Below, one piece after another: positions 8,706 to 17,246 of a stretch of DNA of 64,000 nt. A program made the position numbers and the translations under genes. The DNA is from Fidelibacterota bacterium (GTDB lineage Bacteria; Pseudomonadota; Alphaproteobacteria; Rhodospirillales; Rhodospirillaceae), in NCBI GenBank assembly GCA_947475895.1, contig CANJMF010000011.1, positions 26,390 through 90,389 on the forward strand, given 5' to 3'. Each line of letters starts with the position of its first letter. Position 1 is the first letter of the stretch. Below the pieces are notes generated by a model that was not told the DNA's origin, did no database searches, and saw only the letters and a program-made list of their open reading frames with translations.

Positions 8706-10055
8706 ATGTTCGAAAAAATTCTCATCGCCAATCGCGGCGAGATCGCCCTGCGCGTGCAGCGTGCCTGCCGTGAGATGGGCATCAAAACCGTGGCCGTGCA
8801 TTCGACCGCCGATTCCGAGGCCATGCACGTGCGCCTCGCGGACGAAGCCGTGTGTATCGGACCGCCGGCCGCGCGGGACAGCTATCTGAACAAGGCCGCC
8901 ATTATTTCGGCGGCCACCATTACCGGCGCCGACGCCATTCATCCGGGCTACGGCTTCCTGTCGGAAAACGCAGCCTTTGCGGAAATGGTCGCCGAACATC
9001 ACCTGACCTTCATCGGTCCGGACCCGAAGCACATCCGCAACATGGGCGACAAAGTCGTCGCCAAGCAAACCGCCAAAGAAGCTGGAATCCCCGTGGTTCC
9101 GGGCTCCGAAGGCGCGATCCCGGACGAAAACGCGGCGGTCGAAATCGCGGATAGCATTGGGTACCCGGTGCTGATCAAAGCCTCCGCCGGTGGCGGCGGA
9201 CGCGGCATGAAAGTGGCGCAATCGCGCGACGACGTGCGCGAAGCGTTCACGACGGCCGGTACCGAAGCCAAAGCGGCCTTCGGCAACGGCGAAGTGTACA
9301 TGGAGAAGTACCTCGGCCATCCGCGCCACATCGAGATTCAGGTGCTAGGCGACAAGCACGGCAATGTGGTGCACCTGGGCGAGCGCGATTGCTCGTTACA
9401 GCGTAAGCACCAGAAGATTTTCGAGGAAACCCCCTCGCCCGCCCTTAACCGCGCGCAAGCCAACGAAATCGGCGACGTGGTGGTCACGGCCATGAAGAAG
9501 ATCGGCTACGACAACGCGGGCACGGTCGAGTTTTTGTACGAAGACGGCAAATTCTATTTCATCGAAATGAACACCCGCTTGCAGGTGGAGCACCCGGTGA
9601 CGGAAATGGTCACGGGCCTGGATTTGGTGCGCGAGCAGATCCGCGTCGCCGCCGGCCTCGAGCTGGAGTTCAAGCAAGAAGACGTGAAGTTCGAAGGCTA
9701 CGCCATGGAGTGCCGCATCAACGCGGAAAACTCCTATACCTTTGCACCTTCTCCGGGAAAGATCCTGGGGTACCACGCGCCCGGCGGGCGCCGGGTGCGA
9801 GTCGACTCGGGCATGTTTGCGGGCTTCAAGATTCCTCCCCATTACGATAGTTTGATTGCTAAGCTGATTGTGCAAGGAAGCACGAGAGAAGAATGCTTGA
9901 TGCGGATGCGCCGAGCGCTGCACGAGTACGTGATCGACGGGATCGACACGACCATTCCGTTGCATCAAGCGGTTCTCAACGAACCCACATTCGTCGACGG
10001 CAATTACGACATTCGCTGGCTGGAAAACTTCGTCGCGTCGCGCAACGCCAAGTAA
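8706..10055 (+). CDS. accC: Acetyl-CoA carboxylase, biotin carboxylase subunit
   Basis: 449 residues, the normal length. MFEKILIANRGEIALRV is the classical start; KASAGGGGRGMK is the ATP-grasp glycine loop, and FIEMNTRLQVEHPVTE is the active-site region. It carboxylates the biotin of AccB using ATP and bicarbonate. It is the third gene of aroQ-accB-accC-aat, with short or overlapping spacing. No unusual feature was seen. Confidence 0.97.
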   Translation: MFEKILIANRGEIALRVQRACREMGIKTVAVHSTADSEAMHVRLADEAVCIGPPAARDSYLNKAAIISAATITGADAIHPGYGFLSENAAFAEMVAEHHLTFIGPDPKHIRNMGDKVVAKQTAKEAGIPVVPGSEGAIPDENAAVEIADSIGYPVLIKASAGGGGRGMKVAQSRDDVREAFTTAGTEAKAAFGNGEVYMEKYLGHPRHIEIQVLGDKHGNVVHLGERDCSLQRKHQKIFEETPSPALNRAQANEIGDVVVTAMKKIGYDNAGTVEFLYEDGKFYFIEMNTRLQVEHPVTEMVTGLDLVREQIRVAAGLELEFKQEDVKFEGYAMECRINAENSYTFAPSPGKILGYHAPGGRRVRVDSGMFAGFKIPPHYDSLIAKLIVQGSTREECLMRMRRALHEYVIDGIDTTIPLHQAVLNEPTFVDGNYDIRWLENFVASRNAK

Positions 10056-10077
10056 CGAACGCAAGGAGCCCTGCTCC

Positions 10078-10734
10078 TTGACCGAAATCACCGCCGACCT
10101 CGTTTTAAAAGCTTATGCCTATGGGGTTTTCCCTATGGCGAAGTCGCGAAACGAGGAAGACATCTTCTGGGTGCAGCCGAAGCTGCGCGGCGTCATTCCC
10201 CTCGACGCATTTCATGTACCTAAGTCGCTGCGCAAAGTTTTGCGGCGCGGGCATTTCGAAGTAACCATCGACCAGGATTTTGTGGGCGTGATGGAAGGCT
10301 GCGCCGAAGCCGGCGAAGGCCGCCCGGATACTTGGATCAACGACCGGATCGTCGGGCTTTTCAACGACCTACATGCAGCCGGATTCGCCCACAGCGTCGA
10401 GACCTGGGAAAATGGCAAGCTGGTCGGCGGGCTTTATGGTTTGGCCATGGGCTCGGCCTTCTTCGGCGAAAGCATGTTCTGCCGCGCGACCGATGCGTCG
10501 AAGGTGGCGCTTTGCCATCTGGTCGGCGTCATGAAGTACGGTGACTTCACACTGCTGGATACGCAGTTCATCACCGACCACCTCGCGCGGTTCGGGGCCG
10601 TGGAGATTACGCAGAAAGATTATTTGGCGCAGTTGGGTGCGGCGTTGACGCGCCAAGGCCGCTTCGAAGGCCCGTTAAATCAGCGCGAGCTGGAAGCCGC
10701 GTTGTTCTCACAGCGCAGCACCCAAATATCGTAA
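10078..10734 (+). CDS. aat: Leucyl/phenylalanyl-tRNA--protein transferase
   Basis: 218 residues from a TTG start with AAGGAG about 10 bases upstream. Residues LVLKAYAYGVFPMA, FWVQPKLRGVIPLDAFHVPKS, ETWENGKLVGGLYGLAMGSAFFGESMF and LLDTQFITDHLARFGA are hallmarks of Aat. It adds Leu or Phe to proteins with N-terminal Lys or Arg, marking them for ClpAP/ClpS degradation. The 3' end overlaps by 55 bases the convergent DUF2155 gene on the other strand. Confidence 0.95.
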   Translation: MTEITADLVLKAYAYGVFPMAKSRNEEDIFWVQPKLRGVIPLDAFHVPKSLRKVLRRGHFEVTIDQDFVGVMEGCAEAGEGRPDTWINDRIVGLFNDLHAAGFAHSVETWENGKLVGGLYGLAMGSAFFGESMFCRATDASKVALCHLVGVMKYGDFTLLDTQFITDHLARFGAVEITQKDYLAQLGAALTRQGRFEGPLNQRELEAALFSQRSTQIS

Positions 10735-11066
10735 ACTGGATGATCGAGCGCCGAGAGGGCCGGGTTGGATCCGAACATCCAACCGGAGAAAACCTTCATG
10801 CGCTCTCTGCCGGGCTGCTGTTCGAACACCTCGATGAACGCTGCATTCTCGGGCGCCTCTTCGGGCGGATGCGTGACACAGGTCTGCGCGATAATTTCCA
10901 GCGTTCCAAACTTCAATGACGTGCCCACCTTCCCCGCCACGTTTTGAACGCGCGCTGTGACTTTATCGAGACCGCCCAGCACAACGCCGGTCATGGGAAT
11001 ATCGGTGGCCATGGCGGGCACAGCGAACAAGCAAAAACCAGTCAGGGCAGCGAGAAGGCACTTCAC
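10680..11066 (-). CDS. DUF2155-domain secreted protein
   Basis: 128 residues from a GTG start that overlaps the mlaD stop (GTGA). There is an N-terminal signal peptide ending AMATD. The C-terminal MKVFSGWMFGSNPALSALDH followed by PVYDIWVLRC is the DUF2155 signature, a domain of unknown function conserved in alphaproteobacteria at this very place beside aat and the complex I accessory gene. Its last 18 codons overlap the 3' end of aat. Role unknown; export to the periplasm is inferred from the signal. Confidence 0.85.
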   Translation of the reverse strand: MKCLLAALTGFCLFAVPAMATDIPMTGVVLGGLDKVTARVQNVAGKVGTSLKFGTLEIIAQTCVTHPPEEAPENAAFIEVFEQQPGRERMKVFSGWMFGSNPALSALDHPVYDIWVLRCENNAASSSR

Positions 11067-11539
11067 TTGGGGGCACTTTCTTCAGTCGGGCCCGAACTGT
11101 TCGTGGCGATGAAAATGATTTGGCCCACCAAGTCCTCGAGCGATTGATAGTCTTTGGTCTTCGCGATGGCGCCGGCGGCGGGAATGCGATCGGTGGAACG
11201 TCCTGGCGTCAGGTTCACGTACTTGGAGCCCAACAAACCATCGCTGACGATGGAGGCCTCGGTGTCCTTGGGCAGCGTGACTTCCGGCGCGATTAATAAA
11301 GTCACTTTGGCCTGAAAGGTCGTTTGATCGAGCAATTGCTCGCTGACGGTGCCGACACGAATGCCGCTGATGCGCACGTCGGAGCCGCGCTCAAGCCCGC
11401 CGACCTTTTGAAAGGTCGCGTTGACGGCATAGCCGGTGACGGCTTTCAAATCCGCTGCCGAATAAGCGAACACAAGAAACATCACGGCGATCAACAGGAC
11501 GACCGCACCTAACACTGTCTCGATAGGATTGCGCTTCAT
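11063..11539 (-). CDS. mlaD: MCE-domain protein, MlaD-like
   Basis: 158 residues: one N-terminal membrane helix (about 9-27), then a single MCE domain with RGSDVRISGIRVGTV and GLLGSKYVNLTPG. MlaD forms the periplasmic hexameric ring that binds phospholipid for the MlaFEDB transporter, which keeps the outer membrane asymmetric. It starts with ATGA overlap at the end of a second MCE gene. The ATPase and permease (mlaF, mlaE) are not in the window, so this is a detached pair. Confidence 0.85.
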   Translation of the reverse strand: MKRNPIETVLGAVVLLIAVMFLVFAYSAADLKAVTGYAVNATFQKVGGLERGSDVRISGIRVGTVSEQLLDQTTFQAKVTLLIAPEVTLPKDTEASIVSDGLLGSKYVNLTPGRSTDRIPAAGAIAKTKDYQSLEDLVGQIIFIATNSSGPTEESAPK

Positions 11540-12018
11540 TCAGATTTTCCCGACGAGGATGCGGCCCTGCTCTTGGCGCGCGAGACGATCATGGCAATAA
11601 GGTCTTCCAAAATGACGGAGTCTTGGGTGTAGGGAATGCGCGCGCCCGACGCCAACATCTTGTCGTCGCCACCCGGCCGCAGTTCGATGTACTTGGAGCC
11701 GAACAAACCGTCTGTTTCGATCACCGCCGCCGTATCTTCGGGCAGAGGCACCGGCGTTGTGAACCGCAGCGTCATGACCGCACGGCCGTTTTCGAGGATA
11801 GCCTTCGTGACTTCGCCGATCTTCATGCCGGCAACGCGCACAGGCGAACCCGTATAAATGCCGTCGGCGCGTGCGAAGTCGGCGGTGAGAACGAAGCGCT
11901 GATCGGCGTCGGCGTCTTGCGCACGCCGGTTGGCAAGCGCGGTCAACAGGAACAGAGCGATGAGAACCATCGCCGTGACAATGCCGACCAGATATTCGCG
12001 GCGCTCGACAGCGGACAT
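11536..12018 (-). CDS. Second MCE-domain protein, MlaD paralogue
   Basis: 160 residues with the same build as its neighbour: an N-terminal helix (VGIVTAMVLIALFLLTAL), an MCE core with GSPVRVAGMKIGEV and GLFGSKYIELRPGG, and a tail SVILEDLIAMIVSRAKS resembling the neighbour's QSLEDLVGQIIFIA. The two are therefore a tandem duplication that has diverged. They could form a mixed ring or act on different lipids; this is inference. The gene follows the NDUFA12 gene by 21 bases. Confidence 0.8.
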   Translation of the reverse strand: MSAVERREYLVGIVTAMVLIALFLLTALANRRAQDADADQRFVLTADFARADGIYTGSPVRVAGMKIGEVTKAILENGRAVMTLRFTTPVPLPEDTAAVIETDGLFGSKYIELRPGGDDKMLASGARIPYTQDSVILEDLIAMIVSRAKSRAASSSGKSE

Positions 12019-12039
12019 GAAAGAAAAATTCCGGAGGAC

Positions 12040-12393
12040 TTATTTCTTATCGGGCGACCAGGCTTGATAGTCGCCGGTCGCTGGCGCACGCACGCCGCCG
12101 CGCTGATCGTGACCCGGCGGTAAATAGGCCGCATCGGTGCCCGTGAGATTGACTTCGTGGGGCTTGATCCACGCGCGTTTGGGCGCTTCGAGGGGCGCAT
12201 CGGTGGTGTGATGCAGCCAAGCATGCCATTCGGGCGGAACCTTGGAGGCTTCTGGTTCGCCGGTGTAGACCACCCAACGTTCTTCGCGGTTCCCGAAGCG
12301 CATGCGGTTCGATTTGTAATAGGTGTTGCCGTAGGAATCCTCGCCCACCTTTTGGCCGTGAAGCTTGGTGTGAAGCCAGGTGCCGACACTCAT
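12040..12393 (-). CDS. NADH:ubiquinone oxidoreductase accessory subunit, NDUFA12 family
   Basis: 117 residues. The start MSVGTWLHTKLHGQKVGED, YGNTYYKS, and RRWVVYTGEPEASKVPPEWH-like text (here EERWVVYTG then KVPPEWHAWLHH) are typical of the NDUFA12/B17.2 family, one of the few mitochondrial complex I accessory subunits kept in alphaproteobacteria. It heads the NDUFA12-MCE-MCE-DUF2155 run. The 237 bases upstream, shared with the divergent SH3-like gene, hold no gene. Confidence 0.93.
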   Translation of the reverse strand: MSVGTWLHTKLHGQKVGEDSYGNTYYKSNRMRFGNREERWVVYTGEPEASKVPPEWHAWLHHTTDAPLEAPKRAWIKPHEVNLTGTDAAYLPPGHDQRGGVRAPATGDYQAWSPDKK

Positions 12394-12630
12394 GGATAAA
12401 AACTCCGTTTAGGACGCCGTCAAATTGCCAGACGTTCGTAGCGGCAATATGGCGAGTTTCGAATTTCGGGGCAAACAATGCCATGCGCCACACCCTAAGT
12501 CATTGGTTTTATTGAGCCGTTTGCCATGTTCCCGCCCCAATTTGCGGTCTTTTTTTATGGCTGCGTAACCTCCCGCGCTTTTTGGCGTTATTTCGCCCGA
12601 ACGCTTCTGCAGACAAAGGGAGACACCATT

Positions 12631-13134
12631 ATGCGTATCAAATTGATCACTGCTGTCGCCGCCGCTGCCGCGCTGTTTGCCGGCGCCGCTCAGGCTGCCA
12701 CAGGGTTCACCGTCAACAAAAACAACATTTACGCGGGCCCGGGAAGAGATTTCCCGCGCATCGAACGCGTGCCGACCAATTCCCGTATTGAAGTGCACGG
12801 CTGTATCCGCTCGTTCGCTTGGTGCGATGTATCGTATCGCGGCGAGCGCGGTTGGATCGACGGCGATGGCCTGGTCTTCCGTGATCGCGGCCGCCGCATT
12901 GTTGTGCGCGACTACGGCCGCCGTCATGAGCTGCCCATGATCTCATTCAAGTTCGGCAATTACTGGGACGATCACTACCGCACGCACAAATTCTATCGTG
13001 ACCGTTCGCGCTTCGAGAACGCCTTCCGCGACGAAGACCACGATAACATCCCCAACGCCGTGGATCGCGACCGCGACGGCGATGGCGTGAGAAACAAAAA
13101 TGACCGCCGCCCCGATAATCCGCGCCGGGACTAA
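12631..13134 (+). CDS. Secreted SH3-like protein with Asp-rich calcium-type repeat
   Basis: 167 residues from the ATG at 12631, preceded by AAGGGAG. A signal peptide ends at AAQAA. Residues about 25-90 form an SH3b-like domain (NIYAGPGRDFPRIERVP, GCIRSFAWCDVSYRGERGWI), with two Cys that may pair. The C-terminus DEDHDNIPNAVDRDRDGDGV then RNKNDRRPDN resembles thrombospondin type 3/EF-hand-like Asp loops that bind calcium. It probably sits in the periplasm or at the cell wall. Function unknown. Confidence 0.8.
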   Translation: MRIKLITAVAAAAALFAGAAQAATGFTVNKNNIYAGPGRDFPRIERVPTNSRIEVHGCIRSFAWCDVSYRGERGWIDGDGLVFRDRGRRIVVRDYGRRHELPMISFKFGNYWDDHYRTHKFYRDRSRFENAFRDEDHDNIPNAVDRDRDGDGVRNKNDRRPDNPRRD

Positions 13135-13146
13135 GAGCTAGCCTTT

Positions 13147-13166
13147 CGCCCGCCTTCGGGCGGGTG
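13147..13166 (+). terminator. Hairpin after the SH3-like gene
   Basis: CCCGCC-TTCG-GGCGGG at 13149-13164 forms a stable stem with a TTCG tetraloop 14 bases after the stop. No T-run follows, so it is a weak or factor-assisted terminator. Confidence 0.5.
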
Positions 13167-13279
13167 GAGGGCCCAGAGATCCACTGACGGGTACGGCCAT
13201 ATTCATCATTGAACCGCGCCGGTTACCCAAACGCTGGATATTTACGTCACTGATTTGACGTCACGTTTGGTAGGTATCA

Positions 13280-13316
13280 GACCCCGTCTCCAGTCCTGGA
13301 GGCGGGGTCGCCTTTT
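13280..13316 (+). terminator. Strong hairpin between SH3-like gene and nrdJ
   Basis: GACCCCGTCTCCA and TGGAGGCGGGGTC (13280-13309) pair over about 13 positions with one G-T pair, followed by GCCTTTTG. It would end transcription from the left and insulate nrdJ. An ACGTCA/TGACGT inverted repeat lies just before it (13244-13261). Confidence 0.6.
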
Positions 13317-13337
13317 GCGGGGACCGGCACAGACCGG

Positions 13338-13358
13338 TTATCCACCGCCTTATCCCCA
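13338..13358 (+). promoter_or_regulatory. Two DnaA-box-like sites upstream of nrdJ
   Basis: TTATCCACC (13338-13346) and TTATCCCCA (13350-13358) each match the DnaA box TTATCCACA at 8 of 9 positions, in the same direction and 12 bases apart. DnaA is known to control nrdAB in E. coli; action here is inference. Confidence 0.45.
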
Positions 13359-13406
13359 AAAATCGCATTCCGGCAGCAGCTTAGTCTCTTTCCCAAGCGT
13401 TCACGT

Positions 13407-13451
13407 TCGCGTATCTTGTGGTGCGTGAGGTCATCTGCACTAGATGTAGTG
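13407..13451 (+). promoter_or_regulatory. NrdR-box pair upstream of nrdJ
   Basis: CACTAGATGTAGTG (13438-13451) has perfect CACTA/TAGTG arms and fits the NrdR box. A weaker copy ending CTTGTG is at 13407-13420, exactly 31 bases upstream, three helical turns, the usual spacing for paired NrdR boxes. The rest of the 13135-13559 gap holds only the hairpins and DnaA-like boxes listed. Confidence 0.6.
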
Positions 13452-13559
13452 GCCTTTGAGGGGAAAATGCTTGGGAATCCAAGCCCCTAGCTGGCGTCGG
13501 GTGACGCAGCAAGCGGGCGGATTTTGGCATTCCAGAATGGCAGGCGGGGATTTTTAGTT

Positions 13560-16500
13560 ATGCGTATTACCCGGCGGTTCACGGCTGAGCATAAGTCGCC
13601 TTACGAAAAGCTCGAATTCCGGCTGGCCTTGAGCGAGATCCGCAACCCGGATGGGTCCGTGGTGTTTCGCCAGGACGGCCTGATCGTGCCGGCCGGTTGG
13701 TCGCAGGTGGCGTGCGACATCTTGGCCCAGAAGTATTTCCGCCGCGCCGGTGTGCCGGCCAAGCTTGTGCCCGTGGCCGAAACCGATGTGCCCGACTTCC
13801 TGTGGCGCAAAACCGCAGCGCATGTCGAACTGAATGAATTGCCCGAAGCCCAACGTTACGGCGGCGAGACCGATGCGCGTCAGGTGTTCGATCGCATGGC
13901 CGGCGGCTGGACATATTGGGGCTGGAAAGCCGGTTACTTTGACAGCGACCGCGATGCCCGCGCCTACTTCGATGAAATGCGCTACATGCTGGCAGCGCAA
14001 ATGGCCGCGCCCAATTCGCCACAGTGGTTCAACACCGGCCTGCATTGGGCTTACGGCATCGACGGCCCGTCGCAAGGCCATTTCTACGTCGATTTCCAAA
14101 GCGGCGAGTTGAAAAAATCCAACAGCGCCTACGAGCGCCCGCAACCGCACGCGTGCTTTATACAAAGCATTCAGGATGATTTGGTGAACGACGGCGGCAT
14201 TATGGATTTATGGGTGCGCGAGGCGCGCCTGTTCAAATACGGCTCAGGCACCGGCACCAACTTCTCGAACCTGCGTGCCGAGGGTGAAAAGCTGTCCGGT
14301 GGCGGCACCTCGTCGGGCCTCATGAGCTGGCTGAAAATCGGCGACCGTGCCGCGGGCGCGATCAAATCGGGCGGCACCACGCGCCGCGCGGCGAAGATGG
14401 TGATCCTCAATGCCGATCACCCGGACATTGAAACCTTCATCGACTGGAAGGTGCGCGAAGATCAAAAGGTCGCGGCACTTGCGGCCGGATCGCAAGCCAT
14501 TCGCCGCGCCGTCGATAACATTCTCCGTGCCGTGCGCGTATGGGACGGCAGCGACGGCGACCGTTTCGATGTGAAAATCAACGCGACCTTGCGCAAGGAA
14601 GTGAAAGCCGCGCGCAAGGCCATGGTGCCGGATGCCGTTGTGGCGCGCGTGCTGCAACTCGCCAAGCAAGGCGAGACGATCGACTTCCCGGAATTCGATC
14701 TCGATTGGGATTCCGAAGCTTATTCCACCGTCTCGGGCCAGAACTCGAACAACAGCGTGCGCGTGACGGACGAATTCCTGAAGGCCGTGGAAACGGACGC
14801 CGAGTGGAATCTGAAAGCACGCAGCGATGGCCACGTGACCAAGACCATCAAGGCGCGCGACCTGTGGAAGCGCATCGGTAATGCCGCCTGGGCTTGCGCC
14901 GATCCCGGCTTGCAGTTCGACACCACCATCAACGATTGGCACACGTGCCCCACGTCGGGACGCATCAACGCCTCGAACCCGTGTTCGGAATACATGTTCC
15001 TGGACAACACGGCGTGCAATCTGGCGTCGTTAAATTTGTTGCCGTTCAACGGCGAGCGCGGCTTCGACGTGTTTCAGTTCGAGCATGCCGTGCGCCTGTG
15101 GACCATCGGTTTGGAAATTTCGGTGCTGATGGCGCAATTCCCATCGCAGGAAATTGCCGAACGGTCTTATGCATTTCGCACGCTGGGCTTGGGCTACGCG
15201 AACCTCGGCGGCCTGCTGATGGTGCGCGGGCTTTCTTACGACAGTGACGAAGGACGCGCCCTGTGCGGCGCCATCACGGCGCTCATGACCGGCGTTTCTT
15301 ACGCGACTTCGGCGGAGATCGCCGAAGAACACGGCGCCTTCCCGCGCTACCCGGAAAACGCCGACGCCATGCTGCGCGTGATGCGCAATCATCGCCGCGC
15401 GGCCTATGGCCATCAAAGCGGCTATGAAAACGTGGGCATTACGCCGGTGGCGCTCAATGCTGCCGATTGTCCCGACGGCTCGGTTGTGGCTGCGGCGAAA
15501 ATGGCGTGGGATCGCGTCATCGAACTGGGCACTAAACACGGCTTCCGCAATGCGCAGGTGAGTGTGATCGCACCCACCGGCACCATTGGCCTGGTGATGG
15601 ATTGCGATACCACCGGCATCGAGCCCGACTTCGCGCTGGTGAAATTCAAGAAGCTCGCGGGCGGCGGCTATTTCAAGATCGTGAACCGCTTAGTGCCCGA
15701 TGCGTTGCGTTCGCTCGGGTATGAACGCGCCGACATCGAGGCGATTGTTCAACATGCCGTCGGTCATGGAACGCTCAAGGGCGCGCCGGCGATCAACGCT
15801 GTAACCCTTGCCGATCGCGGCTTTGACGCGGACTCGCTGAAAGCCATTGAGGCCGGTCTGGCTGATGCCTTCGACATTAAATTCGTTTTCAACAAATACA
15901 CGCTGGGCGAAGAGTTTTGTCTTCGCAAGTTGGGCTTCGGTGAAGATCAGCTCAATGATGTGTCGTTCAACATGCTGGAAGCGTTGGGCTTCACGAAAGC
16001 CGATATCGAGGCGACGAATAACCACGTCTGCGGGGCCATGACGCTTGAAGGCGCCCCGGGTTTGAAGCCCGAACATCTGGCGATCTTCGATTGCGCGAGC
16101 CCGTGCGGCCGCACCGGCACGCGCTGCCTGTCCATCAGCAGCCACATCAAGATGATGGCCGCGGCGCAGCCGTTTATCTCGGGCGCCATCTCAAAGACCA
16201 TCAACATGCCGGCCAGCGCCAGCGTGAACGATTGCACGCAGGCTTACATGACGTCGTGGAAGCTGGCGTTGAAAGCCAACGCGCTCTATCGCGACGGTTC
16301 GAAGTTGTCGCAACCCCTCGCAGCCCTGGTCGACGATGCGGACGAGGAAGACGACATCGTGGAAGCCGTGATTCAAGCGCCGCCGCAAAGCCGCGCCGAG
16401 ATCGTGGCCGAACGCATCATCGAGCGCGTGATCGAACGTGAACGCCAACGCCTGCCCGATCGCCGCAAAGGCTACACGCAAAAAGCCATCGTCGGCGGAC

Positions 16501-17237
16501 ACAAAGTTTACTTGCGTACCGGCGAGTATGACGACGGCAAGCTGGGTGAAATCTTTATCGACATGCACAAGGAAGGCGCTGCCTTCCGCAGCTTGATGAA
16601 CAACTTCGCCATCGCCATTTCCATCGGCCTGCAATACGGCGTGCCCCTGGAAGAATACGTGGACGCGTTCACCTTCACCCGTTTCGATCCGTCGGGCGTG
16701 GTGGAAGGCAACTCATCCATCAAGATGGCGACGTCGCTGCTGGATTACGTGTTCCGCGAATTGGCCGTGAGCTACCTGGGCCGTCACGACCTCGCCCACG
16801 CCGAGCCGCACGACGTGCTGCCCGATGCCATGGGCGACGGCGAGCATTCCGAGAAGCTCATGCAGATCGCGGGTAAGACCGTGTCGAAGGGCTTCGTGCG
16901 CTCGTCGAACCTCTACTTCATCAATCCGCAGGGCCGTGGGGCGGCAAACACCAGCACGACAACCACGGCGACCTCCGACACCGTTGTGTCAGTCTCGCCC
17001 GCCAGCGGCGGCGTGAGCGCGCTCGGCGCCGGCATGTCGGGCGCCCTGGCCATGGCCGAAGAAGTGAGTGTCACGCGCGTCACCAAGGTCACGGAATCGC
17101 GGCGCAGCGCTGTCAGCGTTGCGCGTCTGAAGGGCTATGAGGGCGATGCCTGCAGCGATTGCGGCAACTTCACGCTGGTGCGTAACGGCACCTGCATGAA
17201 ATGCGAAACGTGCGGAACGACGAGCGGTTGTTCCTAA
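13560..17237 (+). CDS. nrdJ: Vitamin B12-dependent (class II) ribonucleotide reductase NrdJ
   Basis: 1225 residues from the ATG at 13560, preceded by GGCGGGGA; an earlier in-frame TTG at 13524 is unlikely. NrdJ reduces ribonucleotides to deoxyribonucleotides using adenosylcobalamin. [16 protein letters not shown] at the start, [30 protein letters not shown] and the active-site loop [18 protein letters not shown] are seen. The last 35 residues are a Cys-rich zinc-ribbon-like tail ([15 protein letters not shown]) typical of alphaproteobacterial NrdJ. NrdR and DnaA-like sites lie upstream. A CD-NTase-like gene follows after 9 bases, so they probably share a transcript. Confidence 0.97.
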   Translation: MRITRRFTAEHKSPYEKLEFRLALSEIRNPDGSVVFRQDGLIVPAGWSQVACDILAQKYFRRAGVPAKLVPVAETDVPDFLWRKTAAHVELNELPEAQRYGGETDARQVFDRMAGGWTYWGWKAGYFDSDRDARAYFDEMRYMLAAQMAAPNSPQWFNTGLHWAYGIDGPSQGHFYVDFQSGELKKSNSAYERPQPHACFIQSIQDDLVNDGGIMDLWVREARLFKYGSGTGTNFSNLRAEGEKLSGGGTSSGLMSWLKIGDRAAGAIKSGGTTRRAAKMVILNADHPDIETFIDWKVREDQKVAALAAGSQAIRRAVDNILRAVRVWDGSDGDRFDVKINATLRKEVKAARKAMVPDAVVARVLQLAKQGETIDFPEFDLDWDSEAYSTVSGQNSNNSVRVTDEFLKAVETDAEWNLKARSDGHVTKTIKARDLWKRIGNAAWACADPGLQFDTTINDWHTCPTSGRINASNPCSEYMFLDNTACNLASLNLLPFNGERGFDVFQFEHAVRLWTIGLEISVLMAQFPSQEIAERSYAFRTLGLGYANLGGLLMVRGLSYDSDEGRALCGAITALMTGVSYATSAEIAEEHGAFPRYPENADAMLRVMRNHRRAAYGHQSGYENVGITPVALNAADCPDGSVVAAAKMAWDRVIELGTKHGFRNAQVSVIAPTGTIGLVMDCDTTGIEPDFALVKFKKLAGGGYFKIVNRLVPDALRSLGYERADIEAIVQHAVGHGTLKGAPAINAVTLADRGFDADSLKAIEAGLADAFDIKFVFNKYTLGEEFCLRKLGFGEDQLNDVSFNMLEALGFTKADIEATNNHVCGAMTLEGAPGLKPEHLAIFDCASPCGRTGTRCLSISSHIKMMAAAQPFISGAISKTINMPASASVNDCTQAYMTSWKLALKANALYRDGSKLSQPLAALVDDADEEDDIVEAVIQAPPQSRAEIVAERIIERVIERERQRLPDRRKGYTQKAIVGGHKVYLRTGEYDDGKLGEIFIDMHKEGAAFRSLMNNFAIAISIGLQYGVPLEEYVDAFTFTRFDPSGVVEGNSSIKMATSLLDYVFRELAVSYLGRHDLAHAEPHDVLPDAMGDGEHSEKLMQIAGKTVSKGFVRSSNLYFINPQGRGAANTSTTTTATSDTVVSVSPASGGVSALGAGMSGALAMAEEVSVTRVTKVTESRRSAVSVARLKGYEGDACSDCGNFTLVRNGTCMKCETCGTTSGCS

Positions 17238-17246
17238 AACCGCGCA

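Noticed and set aside
13320..13559. Cobalamin riboswitch before the B12-dependent nrdJ
   Set aside because: No B12-box-like conserved core was found by eye; the space holds DnaA- and NrdR-type boxes instead.
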